From JBIKWM01 sp044356305 (GTDB lineage Bacteria > Bacteroidota > Bacteroidia > UBA10329), in contig JBIKWM010000016.1 in the NCBI GenBank assembly GCA_044356305.1, positions 5,112 to 69,111 on the forward strand: a stretch of 64,000 nucleotides of DNA. Direction: 5' to 3'. The notes below the pieces were generated by a model that was not told the origin of the DNA, did not search any database, and saw only the letters and a list, made by a program, of their open reading frames with translations. Made by a program: the position numbers and the translations under genes. Positions 35,781 to 44,803 of this stretch are shown here, one piece after another (the first letter of the stretch is position 1; every line of letters starts with the position of its first letter).

Positions 35781-37154
35781 ATGGCCCAGACCACGCAAGA
35801 CCTGCAGCACATTGTGAATCAGATACGCAACAGCGAACATCTGAAGGTGAAACTGGCCGTGACCGACATTGACGGTGTGCTGCGCGGCAAGTACATCCGC
35901 AAGGACAAGTTTGTGAGTGTGGCCGAGAAAGGATTCGGATTCTGCGATGTGGTGTTCGGATGGGACAGCTCTGATGCCGCGTATGACAATGGCACCTACA
36001 CCGGTTGGCACACAGGCTACCCCGATGCCTTGGCCCGCGTGGACCTGAACACGCTGCGCTTTGTGCCATGGGAAGGTGGTGTGCCCTTCGTTCTGGCCGA
36101 TTTCAGAGACCGCGATGGTAACGGGTTGTACGTGTGCCCGCGCACCCTTTTGCGCACCGTGCGTCAGCGGGCCGAGGACATGGGTTTCAGGGCCATTTTC
36201 TCGCAGGAATTCGAATGGTTCAATTTCCGCGAGAGCAGCCACAGCCTGCATCAGGAAGGATTTGACAGTCCGCTGCCACTCAGTCCGGGCATGTTCGGCT
36301 ACAGCATATTGAGGGCCTCGCAGAGCAAGGAGTTCTTCAACGACATCTTTGATCAGTTAGAGGCTTTTGATGTGCCTGTAGAAGGGCTGCACACCGAGAC
36401 CGGACCCGGGGTACTCGAGGCCGCCATTTACTATGCCGATGTGCTGGATGCAGCCGACCGTGCAACACTTTTCAAGACCGCGGTGAAAGAGATAGGCCAC
36501 ATGCACGGCATCATGCCCACGTTCATGGCCAAATACAGGGCCGACCTGCCCGGTTGCAGCGGCCACGTGCACCAGAGCCTTTGGGACGAGGACGGCAACA
36601 ACAACCTCTTCCACGATCCCAAGGGCCGCCACGGCATGAGCCGCCTGATGGAGAGCTACATGGCGGGCCAGTTGCACTGCCTGCCGCACATTCTGCCCAT
36701 GGTGGCACCTACCATCAACAGCTACAAGCGCCTGGTCGAAGGGGCGTGGGCACCTACCACCCTGACCTGGGCAGTGGACAACCGCACTGTTGCCCTCCGT
36801 GCGCTGCCCGGCAGTGCGAGCGCGTGCAGACTTGAGACCCGCGTGGTGGGCAGCGACACCAATCCGTATCTGGCCATGTCGGCCTGTCTGGCGGCAGGGT
36901 TGTACGGCATCGCCAAGGGCCTGACGCTCGATGTGCCCGAGACAAGTGGCAGCGGTTACCGCGACAGTGGGGCCGGTATCCTTCCGCGCAATCTGTGGGA
37001 TGCCACCCATGCAATGAAGAACTCCGATGTGGCCAAGGAGCTGTTCGGTGAGCGTTTTGTTGAGCATTTCTGTCAGACCCGTGAGTGGGAATGGCGGCAG
37101 TTCAGCAAAGCAGTGACCGATTGGGAGCTGAAACGTTACTTCGAGATCATCTGA
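35781..37154 (+). CDS. Glutamine synthetase family protein (GlnA/PuuA-like)
   Basis: The 457-residue enzyme has the GS beta-grasp (VKLAVTDIDGVLRGKYI) and the catalytic domain. It carries FSQEFEWFNF, HTETGPGVLEAAI for metal binding, PGCSGHVHQSLWD for ATP and the TTLTWAVDNRTVALR active-site region. It is closer to gamma-glutamylpolyamine synthetase-like and GlnA-like proteins than to housekeeping GS of the GSIII type usual in Bacteroidota. It ligates glutamate to ammonia or an amine; which one is unresolved. It is monocistronic. TAACCTTG about 20 bases upstream is a promoter candidate. Confidence 0.88.
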   Translation: MAQTTQDLQHIVNQIRNSEHLKVKLAVTDIDGVLRGKYIRKDKFVSVAEKGFGFCDVVFGWDSSDAAYDNGTYTGWHTGYPDALARVDLNTLRFVPWEGGVPFVLADFRDRDGNGLYVCPRTLLRTVRQRAEDMGFRAIFSQEFEWFNFRESSHSLHQEGFDSPLPLSPGMFGYSILRASQSKEFFNDIFDQLEAFDVPVEGLHTETGPGVLEAAIYYADVLDAADRATLFKTAVKEIGHMHGIMPTFMAKYRADLPGCSGHVHQSLWDEDGNNNLFHDPKGRHGMSRLMESYMAGQLHCLPHILPMVAPTINSYKRLVEGAWAPTTLTWAVDNRTVALRALPGSASACRLETRVVGSDTNPYLAMSACLAAGLYGIAKGLTLDVPETSGSGYRDSGAGILPRNLWDATHAMKNSDVAKELFGERFVEHFCQTREWEWRQFSKAVTDWELKRYFEII

Positions 37155-37474
37155 TTCCGCATCGCCCTTATCATCCATCCAGATTGGATTCATTGATGCC
37201 TGACCATGATCCACTCCTGGTCAATGCCAATTTGTTAGGCAAGTTCAAGGGCTGAAGAAAATCCTGCTGCATTGAGGCAAGCCGATCTGGTAGGCCCATG
37301 TTGATGCCGGGCTGATGCTCCGGTTCACATTCCGATCACAGCTTATTGTCCTGAAGGACCATGCGTCACAGTCCCTTTCGAGTGGGACTGCATGGTTTTA
37401 TTTCTGTTCATTAAAACTATCTCATCTTTAAACAAAATGGATGTGTTGCTGTTCAACCCATCAAACAGACATCC
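37155..37474. other. Gene-free interval holding a terminator
   Basis: No gene is visible in these 320 bases on either strand. The only structure is the hairpin with T-run at 37359-37403. The last 70 bases before the YdcF gene become AT-rich and probably contain its promoter, but no clean TAnnTTTG was found. Confidence 0.6.
37359..37403 (+). terminator. Terminator-like hairpin before the YdcF gene
   Basis: CAGTCCC pairs with GGGACTG around an 8-base loop. CCATG and CATGG extend the stem past a 5-base bulge, and TTTTATTT follows. It lies about 205 bases after the glutamine-synthetase-family gene and insulates the YdcF gene. Confidence 0.55.
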
Positions 37475-38176
37475 ATGCGTCACCTCGTTTATATGCTCCT
37501 CATCACCATTGCCGTTGGCACCTCATCGTGCGGCAAGATCTTTACGCACGCCACGTATCAGCGCGCTCAGCAGCGCGGGGCCTACGATGCGGTGATCGTT
37601 CCGGGGTTTCCGTATCATGCCGATGCCAAGAACATCAACACTATCTACAAGATCCGTATTTACTGGGCCTACCACCTTTATAAGACCGGAATGGCGCGCA
37701 ATATCATTTTCAGTGGAGGGGCGGTGCACACGCCTTATGTCGAAGCCCGCATCATGGCAGAGTATGCCAAGGAACTGGGTGTGCCAGAAGAACATATCAT
37801 CATAGAGGACCGGGCCGAGCACAGCACCGAGAACCTATTCTATGGCTATGAGCTGGCCAAGGAGCGCGGCCTGAGGCGCGTGGCGGTGGCCACCGACCCA
37901 TTTCAGAGCGAGATGATACGCTATCTGACCATGAAAGACAACCTGCCTGTGGAGTTCATTCCGGCCGTAGTGGGCATAATCACCAAGGAGTATTGGAACA
38001 CGTATGAGCTGAGCATAGACCCTAGCACAGCCATGGTTGACGACTTTGTGCCGCTCAAGCAGCGACTGAGTAAAGAGGAGCGCAGGCGCGGCACCGCTGG
38101 CGACCGCTACCGCGAGCGCCCGCCCCGTGCCGCATTCACGAGCGTTGTCAATGCAATGCCCAATGGTGTGGATTGA
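37475..38176 (+). CDS. YdcF/DUF218-family lipoprotein (SanA/ElyC-like)
   Basis: The 233-residue protein has a lipoprotein-like signal (LLITIAVGTSSC) and the DUF218 core. That core includes YDAVIVPGFPYH, NIIFSGGAVHTPYVEARIMAEYAKELGVP, IEDRAEHSTENL and VAVATDPFQSEM, with the conserved S-G-G, E-A and D-x-F-H/Q positions. Related E. coli proteins affect envelope integrity and vancomycin sensitivity, but the reaction is unknown. The C-terminus is basic and low in complexity (KEERRRGTAGDRYRERPP). It may share a transcript with the acylase gene 67 bases downstream. Confidence 0.85.
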   Translation: MRHLVYMLLITIAVGTSSCGKIFTHATYQRAQQRGAYDAVIVPGFPYHADAKNINTIYKIRIYWAYHLYKTGMARNIIFSGGAVHTPYVEARIMAEYAKELGVPEEHIIIEDRAEHSTENLFYGYELAKERGLRRVAVATDPFQSEMIRYLTMKDNLPVEFIPAVVGIITKEYWNTYELSIDPSTAMVDDFVPLKQRLSKEERRRGTAGDRYRERPPRAAFTSVVNAMPNGVD

Positions 38177-38243
38177 GGGTTGCCAAGGTGGTGGCAGGCC
38201 CATACCTTAGGCCCCGAACCATCACCCATCTCAATCCCCCTCC

Positions 38244-40334
38244 ATGCGCCTTCTTAAGCTCTCGGCCCTTGGGCTGACGCTCGTTTGCATCGCCCCAGCC
38301 TATGGGCAGATAGACCCACAGAAGATTGACATTGTGCGCGACCGCTACGGAGTGCCGCACATTTTCGCCAAGACCGATGCCGAGGTGGTATATGGTCTGG
38401 AATGGGCCACGTGCGAGGATGATTTCGAAACGCCCCAATGGTTGCTATTGGCCGCAAAGAGTCTGCTGGGCCTGCATCTGGGCCCCGATGGCGCCCAGGT
38501 GGATTATGTGGTGCAGCTGACCCGTGTGCGTGAGTTTGTTGAGAACAATTACGAAAAGGATATTCCCGACAACTATAAAAAACTGCTGGAGGCCGGGGCC
38601 GCAGCGGTGAACCGTTATGCCGAGCTGCACCCCGAGGAAGTGCTCGTGAAACGGGCGTTCCCCGTCACCCCTCAGGATTTCATTGTCGGCTATATGCTGG
38701 GCCAGGGCCTGATGAGCGGCTTGGACGGCACAGTGCGCAGCATCATTGACGGTGGTGTGCTGAACGACCTGCCCGAGCGGGTCGAAAACGGCATAGGCAG
38801 CAATGCGTACGCCATAAGCCCCAAGTTGAGTGCCGATGGGCAGACTTTCCATGTGATCAACTCGCACCAGCCCATCACCGGACTGCTGAGCTGGTACGAG
38901 GCCCACCTGCACAGCGAAGAGGGATGGAACATACACGGCAGCACGTTCCATGGCGGTATGAGCATATTCCACGGCACCAACAGGCACCTCAGTTGGGCCC
39001 ACACCACAGGCGACCTCGACCTGAGCGACACCTACCAACTGGTGATGCATCCCAAAAAGAAGAACATGTACCGTTTTGACGGCCAATGGAAGAAGCTGGA
39101 ATCCTTCCGGGCCAAACTGCGGGTGGCGCTGGGCAAGAAGAAGGGGTTCAAGATCACCATCGGTAAGAAATACTGGCGCAGCATATATGGTCCCACCCTT
39201 GTGACCAAGCACGGCACGTTCGCCTTCCGAATGCCCGCGCTGATGGAGATGAAGGCCCCCGTGCAGTGGTATGCCATGAATCACGCCAAGAACTTTGATG
39301 AGTTTTACAAGGCGCTCAAGATCCAAGGCATTGTGATGCAGAACATCACCTATGCCGATAAAGACGGCAACATCTTCTTCATTGCCAATGGCAAGGTGCC
39401 GAGGCGCAACCCAAAGTATAACTGGCGCAAGGTGCTACCTGGTGATACGAGCGCCACGTTATGGACCGAGTATTTCGGGGTGGATGAACTGGAACAGAAG
39501 AAGAACCCCGACTGCGGCTACGTATTCAATACCAACAACAGCATTTTTGAGAACAGTTGCGAGACCTCGGACCACACACCTTACCCCGTGTGCATCGGCT
39601 ACGAGCCGGGCAAGATGAACAACCGCGGCAACCGTTCGCTTGAGGTATTGAACAGCCGCAGCACATTCACCTACGATCAGGTGAAGGCGCTCAAGTTCGA
39701 TGTGCAGTTTCCTGACTCGGTGGTGTTCCTCAAGAATTACCCCATCATGGACCTGATGCGCGTGAATCCGGACAGGTACCCCGATGTGGCCGACTGCCTG
39801 CGCAAGATCCAGCATTGGAAACACCGCACGGATAGCACCGACCGCGATTTCGGCATCATCCTCTACACCATGTATAACCTGTATGAGGACAATTCCATCA
39901 AGGAGAAGGAACTGAGAGAGAACGATACACTGCGGCTCTCATTTCTTATCAGGCACCTCCGTGCGGCCAAGGCACACATGATAAAGACCTTCGGCACCAT
40001 TGACATTGAACTGGGCAAGGTGCAGGTACTTACCCGTGGCGACAAGACCTACGCCATAAACGGTGGGCCCGATAACATCCGTGCGGTATATGGCCGCAAG
40101 CTGCCCGATGGCCGCATGGAGATGTGGTTGGGCGACAGCTATGTGCAGATGGTCCGCTTTGGGAAAGACGGCCCGGTGATAGAGAGCGTGAACGCCTATG
40201 GAGCGAGCAACAAGCCCAAGAATGCACACTACAACGATCAGATGGGCCTGTTTGTGAACGAGAAGTTCAAGCCCCAGAGCCTTGATAAGGAGACGGTGTA
40301 CAAGAATGCCGAGCGGGTCTATCACCCGCAGTGA
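38244..40334 (+). CDS. Penicillin-acylase-family (Ntn) hydrolase
   Basis: The 696-residue exported proenzyme has a signal peptide (residues 1-21). The chain-A motif IVRDRYGVPHIFAKTDAEVVYGLEWA follows, then the autocatalytic cleavage site before Ser186 in GIGSNAYAISP. Ser186 becomes the N-terminal nucleophile, and SHQP and HTTGDLDL carry oxyanion and substrate-pocket positions. Members deacylate N-acyl homoserine lactones, penicillins or similar amides in the periplasm. The spacer and beta chain lengths fit the family. The substrate is open; quorum quenching is one possibility. Confidence 0.92.
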   Translation: MRLLKLSALGLTLVCIAPAYGQIDPQKIDIVRDRYGVPHIFAKTDAEVVYGLEWATCEDDFETPQWLLLAAKSLLGLHLGPDGAQVDYVVQLTRVREFVENNYEKDIPDNYKKLLEAGAAAVNRYAELHPEEVLVKRAFPVTPQDFIVGYMLGQGLMSGLDGTVRSIIDGGVLNDLPERVENGIGSNAYAISPKLSADGQTFHVINSHQPITGLLSWYEAHLHSEEGWNIHGSTFHGGMSIFHGTNRHLSWAHTTGDLDLSDTYQLVMHPKKKNMYRFDGQWKKLESFRAKLRVALGKKKGFKITIGKKYWRSIYGPTLVTKHGTFAFRMPALMEMKAPVQWYAMNHAKNFDEFYKALKIQGIVMQNITYADKDGNIFFIANGKVPRRNPKYNWRKVLPGDTSATLWTEYFGVDELEQKKNPDCGYVFNTNNSIFENSCETSDHTPYPVCIGYEPGKMNNRGNRSLEVLNSRSTFTYDQVKALKFDVQFPDSVVFLKNYPIMDLMRVNPDRYPDVADCLRKIQHWKHRTDSTDRDFGIILYTMYNLYEDNSIKEKELRENDTLRLSFLIRHLRAAKAHMIKTFGTIDIELGKVQVLTRGDKTYAINGGPDNIRAVYGRKLPDGRMEMWLGDSYVQMVRFGKDGPVIESVNAYGASNKPKNAHYNDQMGLFVNEKFKPQSLDKETVYKNAERVYHPQ

Positions 40335-40381
40335 GGCCAAAGGCCACTGGCAGAGCACCCAAGTGTTTGGGATATGAAATG

Positions 40382-40416
40382 AAAAAAGGCGGCACCGATA
40401 CCGGCACCGCCTTTAT
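40382..40416. terminator. Bidirectional terminator between convergent genes
   Basis: AAAGGCGG and CCGCCTTT form an 8-bp stem extended by an inner CCG/CGG pair. An A-run lies on the left and T-rich sequence on the right, so it can serve both the acylase gene and the type IX cargo gene. Confidence 0.75.
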
Positions 40417-40437
40417 TGCGCTGTTCGCTGTTAGCCA

Positions 40438-40468
40438 TTCGCTGTTCGCTACTCGCCCGAACAGCGAA
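40438..40468. repeat. 11-bp inverted repeat in a GCTGTTCGC word cluster
   Basis: TTCGCTGTTCG and CGAACAGCGAA are perfect inverted arms around a 9-base loop. The surrounding 40418-40490 is built of GCTGTT(A/C)GC-like words, the same family seen near 7570 and 11240. Confidence 0.6.
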
Positions 40469-40491
40469 CAGCGAGAAGCGAACGGCTACTA

Positions 40492-43400
40492 TCACTCCGT
40501 CACCACCACCCTTTCGTTCCACACCTGCCCATCGGCAGCTATGGTGAGGATGTAGGTGCCCTTGGCCAGGCCGGTGCCCAGCTCAATGGCGCCCTCCTCG
40601 GCCACGGCCCAGGTGCGGTTGAGCAGCGTGCGTCCCGTCATGTCGGTGAGGCGCACATCGGCCGCGCCATCAAACTCGGTGAGGGGCTCAATGCGGAACT
40701 CGCCCTGTGTGGGGTTGGGGTAGATGCGGAAGGTGAAGGCATCATTAGCATCTGGCGAGGCATACCGTGCGCTTGCGGTGGTGAAGGTGCGCAGTTCGCC
40801 CAGTTCGCTCAGGCCATTGGTACAGTTGGTGCGCACATAGTATTCGTATGTGGTGGAGGGCGCCAGACCGCTTATGTTGCGCAGCAGGGCCGGGGCGTTT
40901 GCGGTAGTTGCCGACCATGTGCCGGAACCCTGCACACCGTACCTCACAGTATAGCTGGCGGCATCGGGTTCGGTGGCCCAGTTCACACGCACTGTGGTGG
41001 CCGTTATGTTGCTCACACTCACACCTGTTATGGCAGGGCAGGCGCTCAAGGTGGTGAAGGTGCCGACCGAGCTCTCGCTGTACGTGCCAGCGGTGCAGGT
41101 GGTACCGATCATATACTCGTAGGTCGTGGCATCGCTAAGGCCGGTGAGGTTGCGCTGCGCAGTGGGGGCCGCAACAGTGCGGGTGGTCCAGGTGCCACTG
41201 CCCTGCACACGGTAACGCACCTTGTACTCAGCGGCACTCGGCACGGCCGTCCAGGTCAGTTTGGCCGTCTCGTCTGTCACATTGGATGAGGCAAGGCCTG
41301 TGGCAGTGCCGCAGGATGCTGCGGTGGTGAACTGCGCACCTATTACAAACACGCTTGTGTCGCCCGCATCGGTGCTGCAGCGCGAGCGGGCCTCCCACAC
41401 ATAGGTGGTGGAAGGGTTCAGGCCGTTCAGGTTACGGTCCACATCGGGCATGGACTGGCTCACGATGCCCCATGCACCGCCACCCAACGGCCTGTATCGC
41501 ACCTGACTGTTGGTGGCCCCGGTCCCGGCTGTCCATTGTACGGTGGCCCTGGTGTCCAGCACATTGCTGCTTGAAAGGCCCGTGGGTGAACCGCACGGTG
41601 AGGCGCTGTAGCCCAAAGGCTGGGTGCAGGCCGTGGTGGTACTGTTCGGGTCGCCATAGCCGTTGCCATCTGGGTCGGCATACCACGTGGTGGCCGGGTC
41701 CACACTCAACTCCCCGCTGCTCGATGGGGGGCTCAGTATGGCGCACAACCCATTGCCCAGCTTCGCGCGATACAGATAGCCGTCCATGCTTACAGTGGCA
41801 CCGGTTATGGTGAGTTCATTGGTGAATTCCCCGCTGTAGGGTGCCGCGCTGGGCACAGGGTCGAAGTTCAGGCCGTTGTCGGTGCTGTAGAACCATTGGT
41901 ACGAAGGGAAACCGGGGCTCGAAACGGTCACCGAGAAGGTGGCATCTCCGTTATCGCAAACCGACTCATCGGTAGGCTGCTGGGTGAACTGCGGGCCGAT
42001 GACCGTCATGGTGGCTGCGGCCGATGTGGCGTTGGGCGCACATCCACCGCTCACCACGCAGCGGTACTGATATCCGCTCATGCTAAAGGGCGGTTGGGTG
42101 ATGGTGAGCGATGAGGTGCCGGTGCCCGAATAGACCCCGCCATCGGTGATGTTGCCGAACGAGCCTCCCCCATCGGTGCTCTCCTGCCACTGGTAGCCTG
42201 TGGCATCGGTGGCTGTAACGGAATACGACCCGCTGTTGTAGGCGCAGATGCTGCTGCCCACGGGGTCGGCCGTTACCGCTGGGCTCGGATTGACCGTGAC
42301 GGTCTGTGCCGATGATGCCGCTGACGAACATCCGCTGGCTGTGGCAATGACCGTGTAGTCGCCATCGGCACCGGCCGCATAGAACTGGGCCGTTACCCCG
42401 CTCAGCGGGTTGCCATCGAGGTACCACTGATTGCCGGTGGCCGCGCTCGATATCAGGATCACCGAACCACCCGTACAGAAGGTGGTGGGGCCGATGGGCG
42501 TTATGCTGGGCTGAGCCGGGGTGGTGTTGGCCGTCACCACAACAGCCGATGAGGCGGCCGAGGTGCAACCGCTCTGTGTCACCGTTACCGTGTAACTGCC
42601 GCTTGTAGACGCCACAAGGTCCTGCCCTGTGGCACCGCCTATGCTTCCCCCGTTGAGGTACCACTGGTTGCCCGATGCCGAGCTTGAGGTGAGCGTCACC
42701 GATCCGCCTGTGCAGAAGGTGGTGGGCCCACCGGGGGTTGCTGACGGGGTAGATGGGGTGGGGTTGACAGTGACCACCGTGCCAGACGATGCCGCTGAGC
42801 TGCAACCGCTCACGGTGGACACCACAGTGTACGTTCCGCTGGCCGTGGCCGCATACGTGGTGCCCGTGGCCCCGCCTATGTCGCCACCGTTAAGCCGCCA
42901 CTGATTGCCCGACCCGGCCGATGACGACAATGTGACCGAACCTCCCGAACAGAAGGTGGTGGGCCCACCGGGGGTGATGGTGGGCGTGGAAGGTGTGGAA
43001 CTGACCGTTCCGCTGGCGGCCACGTTGCGTGTGGTGGCGCACTGCGAGGTGCAGGCCACATTGCCCGATGGGCTGCCCGATGCCGATGCGGCCAAACGGA
43101 CGAATACCGCAGAACTGCCAACCGTGCCACTGCTGGGAGTGAAAGACACACTTGGCCCATACGCCCCCCCTGACGAGGTGCTCACCTCAAACCCGGTCGG
43201 AGCAGTCACCACCAGATCGGCCGTAAGACTGGTTCCACTTACATTAAATGACTGAGGGGCCGATGCCGCGCCCGAGCACGATGAAAAGGCCGACAATGTG
43301 CCCGAGGTGCTGATGTTGGGACCTCCTCCACCGCTTGTGCCGGTCACCTCTATCAGGTCGATGGCCAGTTCCTCAGTACCTCCAAGCTGATCGAAATCAA

Positions 43401-44052
43401 AGATGACCTGCAGGTTGCAGCCACTTCCGGGGATGCTAAAGGTGTACTTCGTGAATGTCTCAATGTCACAGTTGGTGGCCACATCCGACCCGTTGTACAC
43501 ACCATCCAGATTAGAGTCTATACCCAATCTGTTGCCCACCAACGCATCGCCTTTGCCCATGAAACGGCCTACAAGTATCTGCGCGCCTCCGTTTATCGAT
43601 GCCTTGATGTTCAGTGAATCCGAAGATTCCCACCGGGTGCCACTGTTGTTTGATGTGGCCAGGTACAGCGACACCTGTAGCGAGGAATAGCCGGAGATAT
43701 CGATGATCTGGGTGGTGATGTTGCCCGGTGACCTTGCACCTACCACTGGGCTCGATGACCTGATGTCTTCCGATGCCCAGAAATAGCTGCCCTGCAGGCC
43801 CAAAAGCGTTGTGCCGAAAGTGGCCGAACAGCTCGGAGGGGTCACGGGGTTGGTGTTGGTCCTGAAGAAGTAATCGGACAGCGCACAATCTGTATATGTG
43901 TTCGATGTGTACCGTGTGCCCTCACCGTCCGTCTCAAAGCTCTCTGAATAGAGGGTGGTCTGTGCCGATGCACCTGCTAGGCCCATCAACGACATCGCAG
44001 CCACAGCTATTGGCTTGGTCAGGTGTCTTATTGTCAGTAACTCTGATGTCAT
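40492..44052 (-). CDS. Type IX secreted multidomain surface protein (Ig-like and FN3 repeats)
   Basis: The 1186-residue protein has a signal peptide (residues 1-31). A jelly-roll-like domain to about 240 carries TTQIIDISGYSSLQVSLYLA. At about 350-560 lie three Ig-like repeats, each containing GGPTTFC or GPTTFC, a GGSVTL/GGSVIL strand and GNQW. Two longer Ig-like units with YQWQES and YQWFYS follow. Three FN3 domains (about 820-1090, with TAxVxWT and STTYEY) come next, then a 75-residue type IX sorting domain starting FTFRIYPNPTQGEF. It should be exported by the Por system and attached or released at the surface. No enzyme domain is seen; adhesion or matrix is plausible. Confidence 0.93.
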   Translation of the reverse strand: MTSELLTIRHLTKPIAVAAMSLMGLAGASAQTTLYSESFETDGEGTRYTSNTYTDCALSDYFFRTNTNPVTPPSCSATFGTTLLGLQGSYFWASEDIRSSSPVVGARSPGNITTQIIDISGYSSLQVSLYLATSNNSGTRWESSDSLNIKASINGGAQILVGRFMGKGDALVGNRLGIDSNLDGVYNGSDVATNCDIETFTKYTFSIPGSGCNLQVIFDFDQLGGTEELAIDLIEVTGTSGGGGPNISTSGTLSAFSSCSGAASAPQSFNVSGTSLTADLVVTAPTGFEVSTSSGGAYGPSVSFTPSSGTVGSSAVFVRLAASASGSPSGNVACTSQCATTRNVAASGTVSSTPSTPTITPGGPTTFCSGGSVTLSSSAGSGNQWRLNGGDIGGATGTTYAATASGTYTVVSTVSGCSSAASSGTVVTVNPTPSTPSATPGGPTTFCTGGSVTLTSSSASGNQWYLNGGSIGGATGQDLVASTSGSYTVTVTQSGCTSAASSAVVVTANTTPAQPSITPIGPTTFCTGGSVILISSAATGNQWYLDGNPLSGVTAQFYAAGADGDYTVIATASGCSSAASSAQTVTVNPSPAVTADPVGSSICAYNSGSYSVTATDATGYQWQESTDGGGSFGNITDGGVYSGTGTSSLTITQPPFSMSGYQYRCVVSGGCAPNATSAAATMTVIGPQFTQQPTDESVCDNGDATFSVTVSSPGFPSYQWFYSTDNGLNFDPVPSAAPYSGEFTNELTITGATVSMDGYLYRAKLGNGLCAILSPPSSSGELSVDPATTWYADPDGNGYGDPNSTTTACTQPLGYSASPCGSPTGLSSSNVLDTRATVQWTAGTGATNSQVRYRPLGGGAWGIVSQSMPDVDRNLNGLNPSTTYVWEARSRCSTDAGDTSVFVIGAQFTTAASCGTATGLASSNVTDETAKLTWTAVPSAAEYKVRYRVQGSGTWTTRTVAAPTAQRNLTGLSDATTYEYMIGTTCTAGTYSESSVGTFTTLSACPAITGVSVSNITATTVRVNWATEPDAASYTVRYGVQGSGTWSATTANAPALLRNISGLAPSTTYEYYVRTNCTNGLSELGELRTFTTASARYASPDANDAFTFRIYPNPTQGEFRIEPLTEFDGAADVRLTDMTGRTLLNRTWAVAEEGAIELGTGLAKGTYILTIAADGQVWNERVVVTE

Positions 44053-44302
44053 GCTGAATGGAATTGGTGTGCTGTTGGTTCAGCGTGCCAAGGTGCCCTA
44101 TCGGTCCGGTGAGGCAGTCAGCGCCTGTTCCGCAGACACCGACACCTGTTCATCGCTTCGGGGCATGGTGCGCTTCGGGGCGTCATTCCAAGTGCCCCGT
44201 CAGTGCATCAGTGTTATTCACCGCGCAGGGCCGCAGATCGTGAATAGAATCTTCGCCATCCATCATTCAACATTCCTCATCAGGTTCCATTTTCACCCTC
44301 TC

Positions 44303-44671
44303 ATGCGCCCCATTGTCCTGATCAACGTTGCCATGCTGTGCGCAGTGCCATGCCTTGCGCAGGCGCAGGAGCGCCTCATGGACCGGAGCGCGGGCAACAG
44401 GCACATCTATGTGGATGAGGAATCGCGCGGCATCCTTGATCTTAGCCCCGATACCGATGACGGCCTGGTGATGCTCACCCTGCTCAGGTCGCTCAACTGC
44501 CCGTGCATGTTGCAGGTGACCGACATGGACGGCAGCGCGGTGTATCTTGAAGAGGTGAACCTGGGGCAGGACGAGACCTACCCGATAGAACTGCCACAGC
44601 AGGGCCACCGCTACATCCTTACCCTGCGCAGCGCAGCGCACAGCGCCTCGGCCATTGTCATGAGGCAGTGA
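44303..44671 (+). CDS. Small secreted protein, unknown
   Basis: The 122-residue protein begins at ATG 44303 with a signal peptide (MRPIVLINVAMLCAVPCLAQA). Its C-terminal half, CMLQVTDMDGSAVYLEEVNLG followed by HRYILTLRSA, has the strand-turn-strand pattern of Bacteroidota sorting-like or DUF3244-type domains. It lacks the YPNP entry. Longer in-frame extensions upstream have no coding character. It is divergent from the type IX cargo gene and might be related to it; no function is claimed. Confidence 0.6.
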   Translation: MRPIVLINVAMLCAVPCLAQAQERLMDRSAGNRHIYVDEESRGILDLSPDTDDGLVMLTLLRSLNCPCMLQVTDMDGSAVYLEEVNLGQDETYPIELPQQGHRYILTLRSAAHSASAIVMRQ

Positions 44672-44803
44672 GTCCGGTGTCGGTCAGCCCGTTTTATTTA
44701 GAGATATTGGCTGATGGGCATCACATAGAAGACTTCTTTCTCGCCAACATTGCAGGGCCATTCCTGTTCCTCCATCATTCACCCCTGTTAAAGCAAAACG
44801 ATC

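Noticed and set aside
38445..39326. 293-codon frame antisense to the penicillin-acylase-family gene
   Set aside because: It is a shadow of a gene with intact catalytic motifs.
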